Shown: positions 1-10,845 of the stretch, in pieces
Layout of the letters: every line of letters starts with the position of its first letter
Numbering within the stretch: position 1 is the first letter of the stretch
Assembly: GCF_029931775.1 (NCBI RefSeq)
Contig: NC_079314.1
Span: 74,763,879 to 74,827,878 of the forward strand
Length of the DNA stretch: 64,000 bases
Direction of reading: 5' to 3'
DNA from: Euleptes europaea
Taxonomy: Eukaryota > Chordata > Lepidosauria > Squamata > Sphaerodactylidae
Notes under the pieces: generated by a model
Told to the model about the DNA's origin: nothing
What the model saw: the letters and a program-made list of their open reading frames with translations, nothing else
Database searches by the model: none
Program-made: the position numbers and the translations under genes

Positions 1-283
1 AGGGTTCAATTCCTTACTCCTCCACATCAGCGGTGGATGCTAATCTGGTGAACCGGGTTGGTTTCCCCACTCCTCCACATGAAGCCAGTTGGGTGACCTT
101 GGGCTAGTCACAGTTCTATTAAAAGCTCTCTCAGCCCCACCTATCTCACAGGATGTGTGTTGTGAGAGGGGAAGGGGAAGTGATTGTAAGCCAGTTTGAT
201 TCTGCCTTAAGTGGTAGAGAAAGTTGGCATATAAAAACCAACTCTTCTTCTTGTTCTCCTTCTTCTTCTCCTCCTCCTCCACC
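1..283 (+). mobile_element. tRNA-derived CORE-SINE (cut by window edge)
   Basis: It begins inside a B-box-like GGTTCAATTCC and continues through a duplicated CTCCACAT segment and the CORE-like GGTGACCTTGGGCTAGTCAC. It ends in GGCATATAAAAACCAACTC followed by a (CTT)n/(CCT)n tail to about 283. The layout is the MIR-like CORE-SINE plan: tRNA head, core, LINE-type tail. Several other copies lie in this window. Confidence 0.8.
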
Positions 284-734
284 CATGGAGATCTGCTATC
301 CCAAAGATTAAACACCATTGTCTAGTGTGAAAAAAAACTTTCTCTCTTATATTCAAGCACAAAATCCATCCCACACATACAAAATGTATGCTTCCCGAAT
401 ATCCAAAAGAGAAAGAAAAATAGGGCTACAACAAACAATGTGCCAGCAAACCAAAAAAGAAAGAAAAAAAAGAGTTCCTAAATGCAGAACCTTTCCACAG
501 CAATAAAACTCAATTGCTGTGGAAATGGTCAGTACATAGGAACTCTGATCTCCCTGATGATGCTTATACAGTAAACAGCATAGGAGGTTTAGATGGCAAT
601 AAACCGGTCACCTGTCACCTGGCATCTAGAAGTTAAATGGGTTTTTTTTAATAAACTTTTTAAGGCAGGTTATGTTGAAACCTGTTCAAGTCACAAGCAT
701 CATTTTCACAGCAGGATGCAGTTGGTAGCCAAGA
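283..734. other. no gene seen
   Basis: AT-leaning sequence with short A-runs. I see no convincing gene, RNA or named repeat. Confidence 0.6.
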
Positions 735-1178
735 GTAGAACCTTTGTAGTTTAAGCACGGATTCACATGACATAAAGTCCTCATGGCCACCATGAGAATT
801 TGAGATCATGTTACCCTGGGAGCTTTGTGCTTTGCAGGTGTACATGGACCCAAGGTGAATTGGGATTAGACCACACCTGGAGAAGGGGCTTCTGCTTCCC
901 CTCTACCACTGCTGTTTTCTCAATGGGAAATGGCCCCAGGGATCTGCTGTTTGCTCAGTTGACATAAGTATGTGTCAGTATGTCTATGCACAGGTTTCCC
1001 AGTGGAGCAAATAGCAGGTCCCCAAGGACATTTCAGGCCAAAAAAATGCATGGAGGGGTGTCTGAAGCCCCTTTTCCAGACATACCATGGTCATGATCCA
1101 AATTGGGCCCCTGCATACGTGTGATCCAAAGTTCTTGTAGTGGTCATGAGGACTTTGTATTGTGCGATTCAGCTATCA
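735..1178. mobile_element. non-autonomous DNA transposon with long terminal inverted repeats
   Basis: The left end (ATAAAGTCCTCATGGCCAC, 758-776) is the inverted match of the right end (GTGGTCATGAGGACTTTGTA, about 1139-1158), with similarity extending about 35 bases. The interior has no coding capacity. The 5238-5525 element has a related interior (GATCCAAAT, AAATGGCC), so they may be one family. I do not recognise the superfamily. Confidence 0.5.
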
Positions 1179-2054
1179 GATGTAACAGATGTCAGATGAT
1201 TCAGAGGAACGTTCTAAAAATTCGTTTTAAAAAAGGATCTTATATAAACAAGAGATATCCCATAAGGCCACTTAACTCATCAAAGAGTTTAATGGATATT
1301 GGCATCAAAGGCACATTGTCACACAGGTTTTCTAAACAAGACTAAGCTAGGCCACCACATATACAATTTAAATTGGGCTATTCAGTGCTTGAAAAACTAG
1401 GAGGGATCACTGCAAGAAACTAGATCAAATGCAACACTCCACTTCCACCCTTTCAAATGACAGCACTTTGGGGGGCCTTGAAATTGACACAGTGTGTTGT
1501 CTTATACCCAGGATCAGAAAGCTGCAAACTCACTGGTATTATAAACAGTAGCTGTACAGCCTAACCTTTTCATCAACAACAGCTGCTTTCATCATTTCTG
1601 TCATGAACACAGGGAGGGAAAAAGAGGACAAAAAGTCCCTGCTAAGCAGTCTCCCTCCAACCCCTCCACAGAATGAAAAGTGGGAGGGTGGTATGTGGGC
1701 CACAGCTGGAAAGGTTGCATGGGTAAGATGCTGAGTCACACTCTAAAACTAGGGTATGGTGAAGCAATCGCACAGTTATGTCACTGCATACTCAGACTCT
1801 GCCAACATCTCCTCAACTCACATCCCATTTCAGGCTGCTTTCAAACTGCATTCCATACCTCAATGATGTGATGCGAGACAGGCACGAGGAAATGCACACT
1901 GTTGTGATGGCATGTTACGTATTGTGTCATCATCATGCTAGATGTTGCCAAGATGAAAGAAGGAAGAGACCCAGAGAAGGAGACTCTCCATGTCTCCTGC
2001 AATATCTGCTTTCTATCCTTAATCAAGGACTGGTACATCATAGTGACTCATGAA
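1179..2054. other. no gene seen
   Basis: Unique-looking intergenic sequence. The short open frames here have no recognisable domains. Confidence 0.6.
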
Positions 2055-2150
2055 CACATGTGAATACATGAAGCTGCCTTTATGAACCTGGGACCTTCTG
2101 CATGCACAGCAGATGCTCTTCCTCTGAACCACAGCTCTCCTTAAGCAAAA
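2055..2150 (-). mobile_element. tRNA-derived SINE fragment
   Basis: On the minus strand it reads GAGGAAGAGCATCTGCTGTG (A-box side) and CAGAAGGTCCCAGGTTCA (B-box side). This is the tRNA-like head of a SINE common in lizards. It is too decayed and too short to be a tRNA gene. Confidence 0.55.
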
Positions 2151-3863
2151 GAGGCCTGCAAATTCTCTAAGATGCCACATGTCCCCATTGCCTTTCCATC
2201 AGCACCTTGGTTTAATAATCAAGGGCAGCAAGATTGATGTTTCCTCAAGTAGTGCTATTGGGTCAATTTAATATATGCTACCTGGCTCCTGGCCTAAGGA
2301 ACACAGTGTTGTGAAGTAAACGCAGTTCATGTCAATAATTTCTTGAAGAATGATCCTTAATTTGCATGGGTGGAGATGGGGGAGAGATGTGTATAAAAGA
2401 TGTCATGGCAAAGAACCTGAATGGTCTGAATCTTTAATGTTGTTGCATTTCCCCTCTCTCCTGACATTGCAGTAATCTGGAGCATAATAAGTAAAGCAAT
2501 TAGGCTTTGAATAGGTTAACAGTCATATGGTCCTCAAAAGGTACCTTTATTTCTAGTCTCTGCATGGTTGCTGTTGATAATAACTTCCTGCCTCACACCT
2601 GCGCAAAACCCAGCCGTTTGCTCTGGCTGCTAGGCAAGAATGTAATTGCAGCATCAGGATGCTGAGTTCAATCAAAGCAGAATATTGATTGGTACATCAA
2701 TCAGAAATTCAGCCTATCTTCCAGTTTTATTTGCTGGAACTATCAAGAGCCCTTTAAGATTCTGCCTTTAAAAGCTTAAAGTTTCTTTATTCTTTTACAT
2801 AATTTTAAAAACACTTTAGTAATGTATGTAGAACAAACATAAGGGAGGGATGAGGGGGTAAAACAGGGCGTTCTAGGAATCAGTGGAGAGTTGAGGAAGG
2901 GGGAATCATGTGCCACGATAACAAAGGGATGTGAAGGGGAAGAGGCCTGTTATAGGTCGAAGGGGTGGTGAGGGCTTGAACAATTGTTCTGAAATCAGTT
3001 CAGTGCCTGAGCACTGGCATAAATCAGGCCGTGTGACTCAGCAAAATGGTGATTCATTCTCGGTCATTATAAACTCCTTGGTTTGTGGGAAACTGAGGGT
3101 GTTTCCAGCCCCTTTGGCTTTTTATAAAAGTAGTGGGTTTAAATTAATCGGCAAGCTAACAGTGTGTTGCTATTGCAGATTTACTGGAGGGAATGTCCCT
3201 GCAAGATTATTGGGAGGGATGGCCCATCACTGCTGGTGGTGCCACTGCTGGTGGCAAAGTTATTAGCACTGAAAGCTCCTGCAATTGCTGCAAAGCTTCC
3301 ACCAGAAACAGTTGCAAAAAAGGCAGTGCAAATGGTTCCTGGAAGCAGAAATCACTGTCCTCAAGGAAACAATTTGGCAGCACACCCTTGAGAAATGCAG
3401 CATGCCCCATGCCATCTTGCTCAACTGGGGGGATATGGAACAGTAACAGCCCGTCAGTGAAGGATTTCACAGCTGAAGTAAAATTTAGGAGCAACCACTA
3501 GCAGTTTGGAAAGGTAAGTAGAAGAAGGCATCAGCCATAACTGGAGACCCAACTAGAGTGCACTCTTCGGTATCAGACTAAGTTTAGGAGGCAGAACTTG
3601 TAGGGCTGAGGAAGACTTTCTCCTGCTGTGCTCGGCCCCAGTGCAAGCAAAATGGATTGTGCAGAGATATATAGACTTCTAGGATATAATTCAGCCTTAT
3701 CCGCAGGTTTCCCTGAATCTCTATGGCTTACCTTAACATCAGTGGCTGCTTTCTTATAAAGGCATGGAAAAGAAAGCTGTGGCAGCAGAAAGCAGTGTAG
3801 GAACAGATGGGAATGGCATCTTCACACCTCTGTCTCACACTACTCACTGTCCCCCCCCATTGT
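2151..3863. other. no gene seen
   Basis: Mostly unique-looking intergenic DNA. Overlapping frames at 2931-3501 are open for about 100 codons but have no recognisable domain, and two or more strands and frames are open at once. Confidence 0.55.
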
Positions 3864-4083
3864 TAAGGCTGCCAACTCTGGGTTGGGAAGTACCTTGAGA
3901 TTTGGAGATGGGAACTAGAGAGGGTGAGGTTTGGAGCGGGGAGGAACCTCAGCAGGGGATAATGCCATAGAGCCCACCCTCCAAAGCAGCCAGGGGAAAT
4001 AATCTCTGTAGTTTGAATAGCAATTGTAATTCCAGAAGAATTCTGGGAAATCTCCAGGCCCCAACTGGTAGTTGGCAACACTA
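3864..4083 (-). mobile_element. hAT-type short element (TAGGGTTGCC family)
   Basis: The ends are TAAGGCTGCCAAC and GTTGGCAACACTA, degraded forms of the family termini. The interior reads in reverse (TGCCATAGAGCCCACCCTCC). No clear 8 bp flank repeat remains. Confidence 0.7.
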
Positions 4084-4261
4084 CTGGGCCTTGAAAATGC
4101 GAAGACCTGATGGCACATTTGGTGGTTCCCTCCTGGGTCCACAACCCCCCCCCCAACTTTCCCTTTCCCCATCAAGCTGCACTGTACACACCTCAGCAGG
4201 GAAAGGGGGGGAAGCCTTTTAAAGGGCTAAAGGGTGTATGTGTACGGTAAACTGCCATGTG

Positions 4262-4935
4262 TAGGGTTGCCAACCTCCAGGTACTAGGACACAACAAACA
4301 GATTAGCCTGCTATAAAGAGAAGTCAAACCAAGTACGGTAACAGTAGTATTGGCTATGAAAAATACAGAAAACTACAGCGTAGCTTTGTTGTCAATTGAA
4401 TACTATTCAAAAATACATTCAAATACAATCATATAATACAATGTGCAGTTCTTATACCATTACATGAACAGAACTGTCATATTCTCAATCAACATGTGAA
4501 CTTGCTACTGTGCAGTCTGTGTTGAACCCTGATGAAGAACCTACCAAAACAGGAACAATACCAGATCCCTGTCCTGTGATGGGTTCATTTGAACCAACTT
4601 TTGTCCACTTTTGAAGTCCTGTACCTCACTACACAGCTCCAGGGAGATCGGGATTGATTGTTCCTTTCCATCTCAAGGAGTTCTGGGCAGGGACTTGGAC
4701 TTTAATTCTCTTCACTTTTGTATTGAGAATAAGACAGTTCTGTTCATGTAATGGTATAAGAACTGCACATTGTATTATATGATTGTATTTGAATGTATTT
4801 TTGAATAGTATTTAATTGACAACAAAGCTACACCATAGTTTTCTGTATTTTTCATAGCCAATACCGCTGCTACTTGGTTTAACCTCCAGGTACTAGCTGG
4901 AGATCTGCTGTTATCTTCAGCAGCTGGAGGGAGAT
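4262..4935 (+). mobile_element. hAT-type short element interrupted by a Penelope-like insertion
   Basis: The left end TAGGGTTGCCAACCTCCAGG is intact. The element resumes after the insertion with CTAGCTGGAGATCTGCTG at about 4893 and fades by about 4935, so its right part is missing. Confidence 0.75.
4288..4880. mobile_element. Penelope-like fold-back element with 16 bp target duplication
   Basis: Two nearly identical inverted arms (4326-4491 and 4720-4880) flank a unique centre of about 230 bp. The insertion is bounded by the direct repeat AACCTCCAGGTACTAG at 4272-4287 and 4881-4896. The centre holds CTGATGA (4529-4535), a short spacer and AAAAC (4546-4550), which resembles a decayed hammerhead core (CTGANGA...GAAAC) of the kind carried by Penelope-like elements. 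No protein-coding capacity remains. Confidence 0.7.
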
Positions 4936-5237
4936 GGTTATTTCTTTTACTGGGATGATCTGTTATACTCCAAAGGCTTTAATAATATTAAATACCCTTC
5001 TGCAGAGGCCTGTAGGATGTGGCAGTAAATGCTTAGTGTTTTTTTTGGGGGGGGGGGAGTTAGTATGCAGAAAGATTAAAAAGCATCCAGAAAATATTGA
5101 TCTGAACAAGAACTACAAGTTCTGTTGAGATAAACACCTTGTCACATACAAAGCTTGTTGTTGTTTTTCAGGCCCAAATTACATGTTACATGTAAAACCA
5201 GAACTTGCATCCATACAGCAACTGAAAGTTCCCCCAA

Positions 5238-5525
5238 GGTACTCAGTTCTGAAGTGTCATAGAGAAAGGATTGTGGTGGGGATAGGATGAGCTTCGGCCA
5301 TTTTCCTGACCAAAAATGGCCACAGGGACATTATTTGCCCCATTGGAGGGTTGTCTATGTACTGAATATTTGCATGTGCAGGCTCCGCAGGAGTGCATAA
5401 TGCCCCCTAGAGCTGTTTTGGGTTGGGAAAATGGGGCATTGTGGAAAGCTGAAGCCCCTTGTCTCCCTGCACCACAGTCCTGATCCAAATCAGGCACCTG
5501 TGGTGCTTCAGAATTGAGTTCCTAT
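5238..5525. mobile_element. MITE-like element with terminal inverted repeats
   Basis: The left ACTCAGTTCTGAAGTGTCAT and right TGCTTCAGAATTGAGT ends are inverted matches over about 22 bases. The interior is GC-rich and partly palindromic (AAATGGCC, GGCAT, TTTGCCCC). It shares interior words with 735-1178. Confidence 0.5.
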
Positions 5526-5549
5526 GAGGAACTCACACTGGCATCCTGC

Positions 5550-5715
5550 TAGGGTTGCCAACCTCCAGGTAATAGCAGAAGATCTCCTGCTATTACAACT
5601 GATCTCCAGCCGATAGAGATCAGTTCACCTGGAGGAAATGGCCGCTTTGGCAATTGGCCTCTATGGCAATTGGCCTCTCCCCTCCCCAAACCCCGCCGTC
5701 CATCCACATAGGTGC
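5550..5715 (+). mobile_element. hAT-type short element, 3' truncated
   Basis: It starts TAGGGTTGCCAACCTCCAGG and keeps the ATCTCCAGCCGATAGAGATC centre and CCCAAACCCCGCC. The right terminus is missing. A short stretch (CTATGGCAATTGGCCT) is tandemly repeated inside. Confidence 0.75.
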
Positions 5716-6032
5716 ACCTACGCTTTGCTGCAATCTTTCCCAAAATGTGGAAGCTGGTTTGGGAAAGATTACAGGAAAAATGGGGAAAACCCAGGAGGAG
5801 CACAGAAGCAAAATGATGCTGTGGAGAAGCAGAAGAAAGAACCCTTCCTGATAGCATCTAAGTTGAGGCAAACAACTTCTGTGTAAGTGATCATTGTGCT
5901 CATAGGACTTCAGCCCTTAACTTATTTAACAGCTCCATCACAAAATGACCAGACTTGCCTGAAGCATCCACTAAGTACTCTATGCTAGATTTTTAAAAGA
6001 CATACCAAACAAATTGTATAGACAAGTAGAAA

Positions 6033-6440
6033 CCCACAAGGACTTGTGGGGGGCATCTTGTTTCCCCTCCCCTACTATTTCCTCTTTCTCTTCCCTAAAA
6101 CCTTCCATAGCCTCTCCCCTTCTTCCTTCTCTCCTTCCCACCAAACAGCCAACCTACCATTATCTTTCCCTCCGTCTTCAACTCCCCACCCCCAGCAGCA
6201 TCTACCTAGGAAATCTGTGGCCCGGTTGTGTGGTGCCAGCCACTGGGCCAGGCCCACTTGCATGGTAAAGAATCCTCAAGGACTTGTGGGGGGGACACAT
6301 CACTTTCCACTGTATCCCCTCCCTACATTATTATCCCTTTCCCTCCTTCCGGCAACTTCAATGTCCTCTCCCCTTTTCCTGCTTCATTCTCACCTTCTCA
6401 GCCATTCATCAACTTGTCTTTTATTTGCCTCCCATGTTCA
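6033..6440. repeat. two diverged tandem units of about 240 bp
   Basis: AAGGACTTGTGGGGG occurs near 6036 and again near 6278. Each is followed by a pyrimidine-rich block and a CCTCTCCCCTT segment at matching spacing. The units are well diverged, so the duplication is old or degenerate. The nature is unknown. Confidence 0.5.
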
Positions 6441-6444
6441 GCTA

Positions 6445-6690
6445 TATGTATTGCTTATTTACTTAATATTTATCCCACCTTTCTTCGTAGTTGGGACCAA
6501 AGGAGCTTATATTATTCTCCTCTCCTCCTTTTTATAAATTCAACAACCCTGTGAGGCAGGTTAGGCTGAAAGTATATGACTGGTCCAAAATCACCCAGTG
6601 AGCTTCCATAAGAAGATGGGAATCCCAAGCTGGGTCTCCCAAACCCTACTCTGAAGCTCTAACTGCTATACCACACTGGCTTTCATAGGG
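6445..6690 (-). mobile_element. tRNA-derived CORE-SINE
   Basis: On the minus strand it has a tRNA-like head with TAGCAGTTAGAGC and TGGGATTCCC-type boxes, and the core CCTGCCTCACAGGG. Its tail ends in the TGGGATAAATATT words usual for lizard SINEs. Confidence 0.65.
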
Positions 6691-6780
6691 TGGCTGCTGT
6701 TGAAGAGTAGTTAGCAGCAAGGTCTAGTTGAGTCATGTTAGTTGGGTGGTATTAAGCCACCCAGAGGTTGCTGCCAGGCC

Positions 6781-6998
6781 TAAGATTGCCAATCTCCAGG
6801 TGGGACCTAGTGATTTCTCAGAATTACTATTGAACTCCAGACAACAGAGATCTGACCTCCCGGAGTAACTGGCTGCTTTGGAGGGTAGACTCTATGGCAT
6901 TATATCCGGTGGAGGCCTATCCCCTTCCCAAAGCCTGCCCTCCTCAGAATCCACCACAAAATCTCCAGGGATTTCTCAACCTGGAGCTGGCAACCCTA
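6781..6998 (+). mobile_element. hAT-type short element with perfect 8 bp flanks
   Basis: It runs from TAAGATTGCC to GGCAACCCTA. The 8 bp GCCAGGCC is present on both sides (6773-6780 and 6999-7006). This subfamily has GGTGGGACCTAGTGATTTCT in its left half. Confidence 0.85.
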
Positions 6999-8639
6999 GC
7001 CAGGCCTGGCCCCAGTAAGTCTTCCCTCAAAGGCCAAAATGAGTCTGCAAAGGCCCCTGCCTCCCCTGCCTTTAACTGACAGAACCGAGCCTGGAATCTG
7101 TGGTTGCCAAGCAATAGCCAATGAGAGAATCCATTGTTTAAAACTACAGGCTCTCCATTTATTATTTTTGGGGGGGGGGTTTAACTCCCCAATCTATTTT
7201 TTTAAGATTTCACATTTCACCTAGGGCCCTTTACAGGTTTGTAGAAAGATTTGTCTTGCCTGTTCACAGCTCCAGTCATTGAATGTAAGTATCCAAAGAT
7301 TTGGCCAACTTTGCTATTAGAATTTTAGATGATGATCTTTAGTAGATAGGTTCTCAGTTCAGTAGTTGCAAGCTGACCGTCCTAAGAGGAGAAATCTGAG
7401 GAAGTAAGCACAAAGTGAAATGGAGATGAACAGAGTGGAAAGAAAAGGGCAGCCAAGTTAGGAGGTCAGAATAGAAGTTATTAATAGGAGGAACAAGAGT
7501 ACTAGACATGTGAGACATGGTGGAGACAACTACGGAAGAAGATGGGGTAAGGAGGAGATACATAAAAGGCTGCAATTTTTTGAGAAGTGAAAATAAGCAT
7601 CCCAATGGCCACTGAAACTATTAATGTGTTTCAGGACTGCCTTTCAAACGGCCTTGACTTCTGTTATTCTAGCTAAACGATATATGCCTTTTGCTCTTTG
7701 TTTAATTCACTGTGTATGTCATGATTGGCTTGTCAACCCAAGAATCCATTCATTAATGTAGCTAAATGGTATCAATGTTCCAGACAGCTTTTTGATTGCC
7801 CTGAGGCAGTTGGCTATATCCATTGCCTGGTGTGACTTTCTAGCAACAAATCTGCCAAGACAAAGAAAATAAATAAATAAAAGAAGTCTTATAATTAAGC
7901 AATTATAATTAAGCTCTCTGCACTACTGTTCTAGGGAAGAAGACAGTAAGCAGAAAGGCATCTGTTGTTTCAGGCTGAACGGGTTTTTTTCCTTTTCCAT
8001 GCCAAAAATGTATGGCATAGACAAGTGCTGAGCAGTTTGTCTGATCTAGACATATCCTGACTTCCGGGCTGCAGGGGATGGTCTTCGAGTAGAGAGAGAA
8101 GCCATCAAACATATCCTGAGCATCAGGGAATGCTGACGTCTGCCAGTTGATTCGCACAACCTTCCAGCCAGCCAGGATGTGGGCAGTTGTGCTTCTTTTG
8201 CTTTTCAAGTGATGTATTGCTTGATTGCGTCACATGGACACAGAGGGATGGCAGGCCCGTGATGCACTGAGAGCATTGCTTCATTCAGACAGACTGTGAA
8301 TTTCTCAGTTCTTCCAGTTTTTTTGAACAGTCAGTATTCGGTGTGCTCCGGAACTGGTTCTGGGCCTCCTTTGTGCCTGACACAGAAAACTTAAGTAACT
8401 TTAGTAGGAACAGGCTGTGAAAACAAGATTATACGAAACCGGGGGAAACAACCTAAAACAACATGCAAGCATGAGTCCCCCCACCCCAACCACTCAAATG
8501 TTTTCCAGATGACTATTAGGAGCATTTTTTTTTTTTTTTTTGCTAAACAGCTTTACCTTAATTTAGGAAGGCATTTGTGGTTTAGGGATGCGTGTGGGTT
8601 CATGTTATAAACTTGGATAAGTATTTTAACTATTATAGG
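6999..8639. other. no gene seen
   Basis: Intergenic. It contains a G-run at 7171-7180 and an AAATAAATAAATAAA stretch at 7867-7882. I see no coding signal. Confidence 0.6.
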
Positions 8640-8755
8640 TTTTTACTCTGCTTTCCGAGCAAGACTGTTAATGATAGGATGTTTTGGAGGACATTAATTC
8701 ATAGGGTCGCCATAAATTGGAGGAAACTTGAGGGCATGTAACACACACGTAAAAG
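8640..8755 (+). mobile_element. Bov-B (RTE) LINE 3' tail fragment
   Basis: CATAGGGTCGCCATAAATTG followed by ACTTGAGGGCATGTAACACACAC is the well-known squamate Bov-B/derived-SINE tail, here degraded. Confidence 0.65.
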
Positions 8756-8899
8756 GCATAAAGCTGTTTACTGATCTAAATAAATAAAAAGCCAAGTAGT
8801 AAAAAAAATATGGCAGTGAATGGGAGGTAGGTTTGAAAGGTAGGTATTTATTTGAAAGATATATATCACACTTTTTGATCAGTTGACCTCCAGGGTAGC

Positions 8900-9116
8900 T
8901 TATTTTGCATAATGGTTAATCCAGCCCTGGGCTGAGAGAGTTCCAAGAGAACTGTGACTGGCCCAAGGTCACCCAGCAGGCTTCATGTGGAGGAGTGGGG
9001 AAACCAACCTGGTTCACCAGATTAGAGTCCGCTGCTCATGTGGAGGAGTGGGGAATCAAACCCAGTTCTCCAGATTAGAGACCACCACTCTTAACCACTA
9101 CACCACGCTGGCTCTC

Positions 9117-9117
<1 letters not shown>
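8900..9117 (-). mobile_element. tRNA-derived CORE-SINE
   Basis: On the minus strand it starts AGCCAGCGTGGTGTAGTGG (A box), then GGGTTTGATTCCCCACTCC (B box), the duplicated CTCCACATG segment and the CORE GGTGACCTTGGGCC. The head abuts a microsatellite. Confidence 0.8.

Positions 9118-9206
<89 letters not shown>
9111..9206. repeat. compound microsatellite (CTGT)n-(CT)n-(TA)n-(CA)n
   Basis: Adjacent runs of CTGT, CT, TA and CA units lie side by side with almost no unique sequence between them. Confidence 0.95.
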
Positions 9207-9208
<2 letters not shown>

Positions 9209-9367
9209 CTAAATTGATATATATGCTAGCTCTTGAGATATTAATATATATACTATATATTAATATAGTGCAAGTGAAATGGTTTGTAATGGGATGTGAC
9301 TCCTGGCTCACGTCCCTGGTGGTGGTGTGCATAAGAAAAACATAGAGGCTCCTGATGCTGAGTGCCG

Positions 9368-9474
<107 letters not shown>

Positions 9475-9595
9475 GCTGGCATTCCTTGGTAGTCTCCTAT
9501 CTAAATACTAACCAGAACCAACCCTCCTTAGCTTCTGAGATCTGATCAGATCAGGCTAGTCTGGGCCATCCAGTGCCCACTGTGTTGTATTGGCT
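9475..9595 (-). mobile_element. 5S-rRNA-derived SINE fragment
   Basis: On the minus strand it carries GATCAGATCTCAGAAGCTAA and TTAGTATTTAGATAGGAGAC, matching internal promoter words of 5S rRNA. Only the 5S-like part is kept. Confidence 0.8.
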
Positions 9596-9609
9596 CAAAT
9601 ATCCAATTT

Positions 9610-9775
9610 AGTTATAGGAAATATAGATTCGAATCTATGCTTGGCTGGGAAGCTCATTTGGTAACCTTATGCAAGTTGTGCTTGCTCACATTAGCCTACT
9701 TCCAAGGCTGTTGTGAAAATAAAATGCCTCTTTGAGGTCCTTGGAGGATTGACAGGATATAAATAATTTTTCCTG
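9610..9775 (+). mobile_element. MIR-like CORE-SINE, decayed
   Basis: Contains GATTCGAATCTATG (B-box-like), GTAACCTTATGCAAGTTGTG and CAAGGCTGTTGTGAAAATAA in the order expected for a CORE-SINE. Confidence 0.55.
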
Positions 9776-10204
9776 CTGTTTCTTCGGCCATGCATAGAGG
9801 ATTCGGATTTAGCTCCATAGCCAATGCACACAATTTATTCTTTCTCTTAGTGTCAGGTAGAAATATTTTCATAATGTTTAAAGTACTGACAAGAATTATC
9901 TCTTCATCTCCACATGAACCCTGAGTGTGGTGACCTATTTTCTTTTACAATTTCACTTTGGTATTTTTTTTAAATAATCAGATTTCCTTATTGAAGTGTA
10001 TATATACCTACTGAGACCCAGTGACAAGTTGAGAGTAACACATGTATTATTAAAGTAGGTATAGACTTGAACAGCAACTGTGAAAGAAAAACTACTGCAA
10101 GTTTCAGGTATGTTATGAGCCTTCCAAGAAGAACGTAAATAAGGACAGTCTTTAGTGCTTTCTGTAATGCATCTCTGTGATGTACCTCTGGAAACTCTTA
10201 ATCC

Positions 10205-10660
10205 CTCTCCACACCTTTATTATTTATTTATTTATTTGCAGGATTTATACCCCACCTTTTTGCCCTCGTTAGGGCCACCAAAGTAGGTAACGGATTAAAA
10301 ACATACATAATAACCCACGTTTTAAAACCAAACAAAAATAGCTTATTCACACAATTAAAAACAAGTTAAAATACATACAATAAAATACACATACATTAAA
10401 ATAATAATTAAAAATAGGGCAGGAAGGAGGGATCACTGAGAGAATGCCAGACAAAACAAAAAAGTTTTCATTCACTGATGAAAGACAGCAGCAGGAGACG
10501 GGCGAGTCTCTCTGAGCAGAGAGTTCTGGTGCCACAACTGAGAAAGCCCTCTCCTAGGTTGCCACCCACCTATTCTCAAAAGGGTTACCCAAAGCAGGGC
10601 TTTGGAACAAGACCGTAGGGGTCAGGTAGACGTCACCCTGGAAGATAGGGTCATTTGATA
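10205..10660 (-). mobile_element. L2/CR1-group LINE 3' end
   Basis: In reverse it starts in a TTTATTTATTTATTT tail followed by GATTTATACCCCACC, the complement of the usual LINE 3' tail. Further on comes coding-derived sequence (GAGAAAGCCCTCTCCTAGGT, GTTACCCAAAGCAGGGC). Confidence 0.6.
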
Positions 10661-10741
10661 GATGGAATGTTTAGCTGGCTCAGTTTTACTGCTGGGACGA
10701 AATCTGCCCTAAAATCCACCACAATCTATTGAGTTAAACAA

Positions 10742-10845
10742 CATTAAGGCTGCGATCCAATGCATACTTCCCTGGTAGTAAGTCCTATTGGACTCAGTAG
10801 GATTTACTTCTGAGTTGACCTGCTTAGGATTGCATTGTAAGACTC
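10742..10845. repeat. palindromic CAATCCTA repeat
   Basis: GCGATCCAATGCATACTT at the left and GGATTGCATTGTAA at the right are inverted matches around AGTCCTATTGGACTCAGTAG. This is a short palindromic family of about 90 bp with several copies in the window. Confidence 0.65.

Noticed and set aside
3193-3501. Overlapping open frames of about 100 codons
   Set aside because: Several frames on both strands are open at once, and none resembles a known protein.
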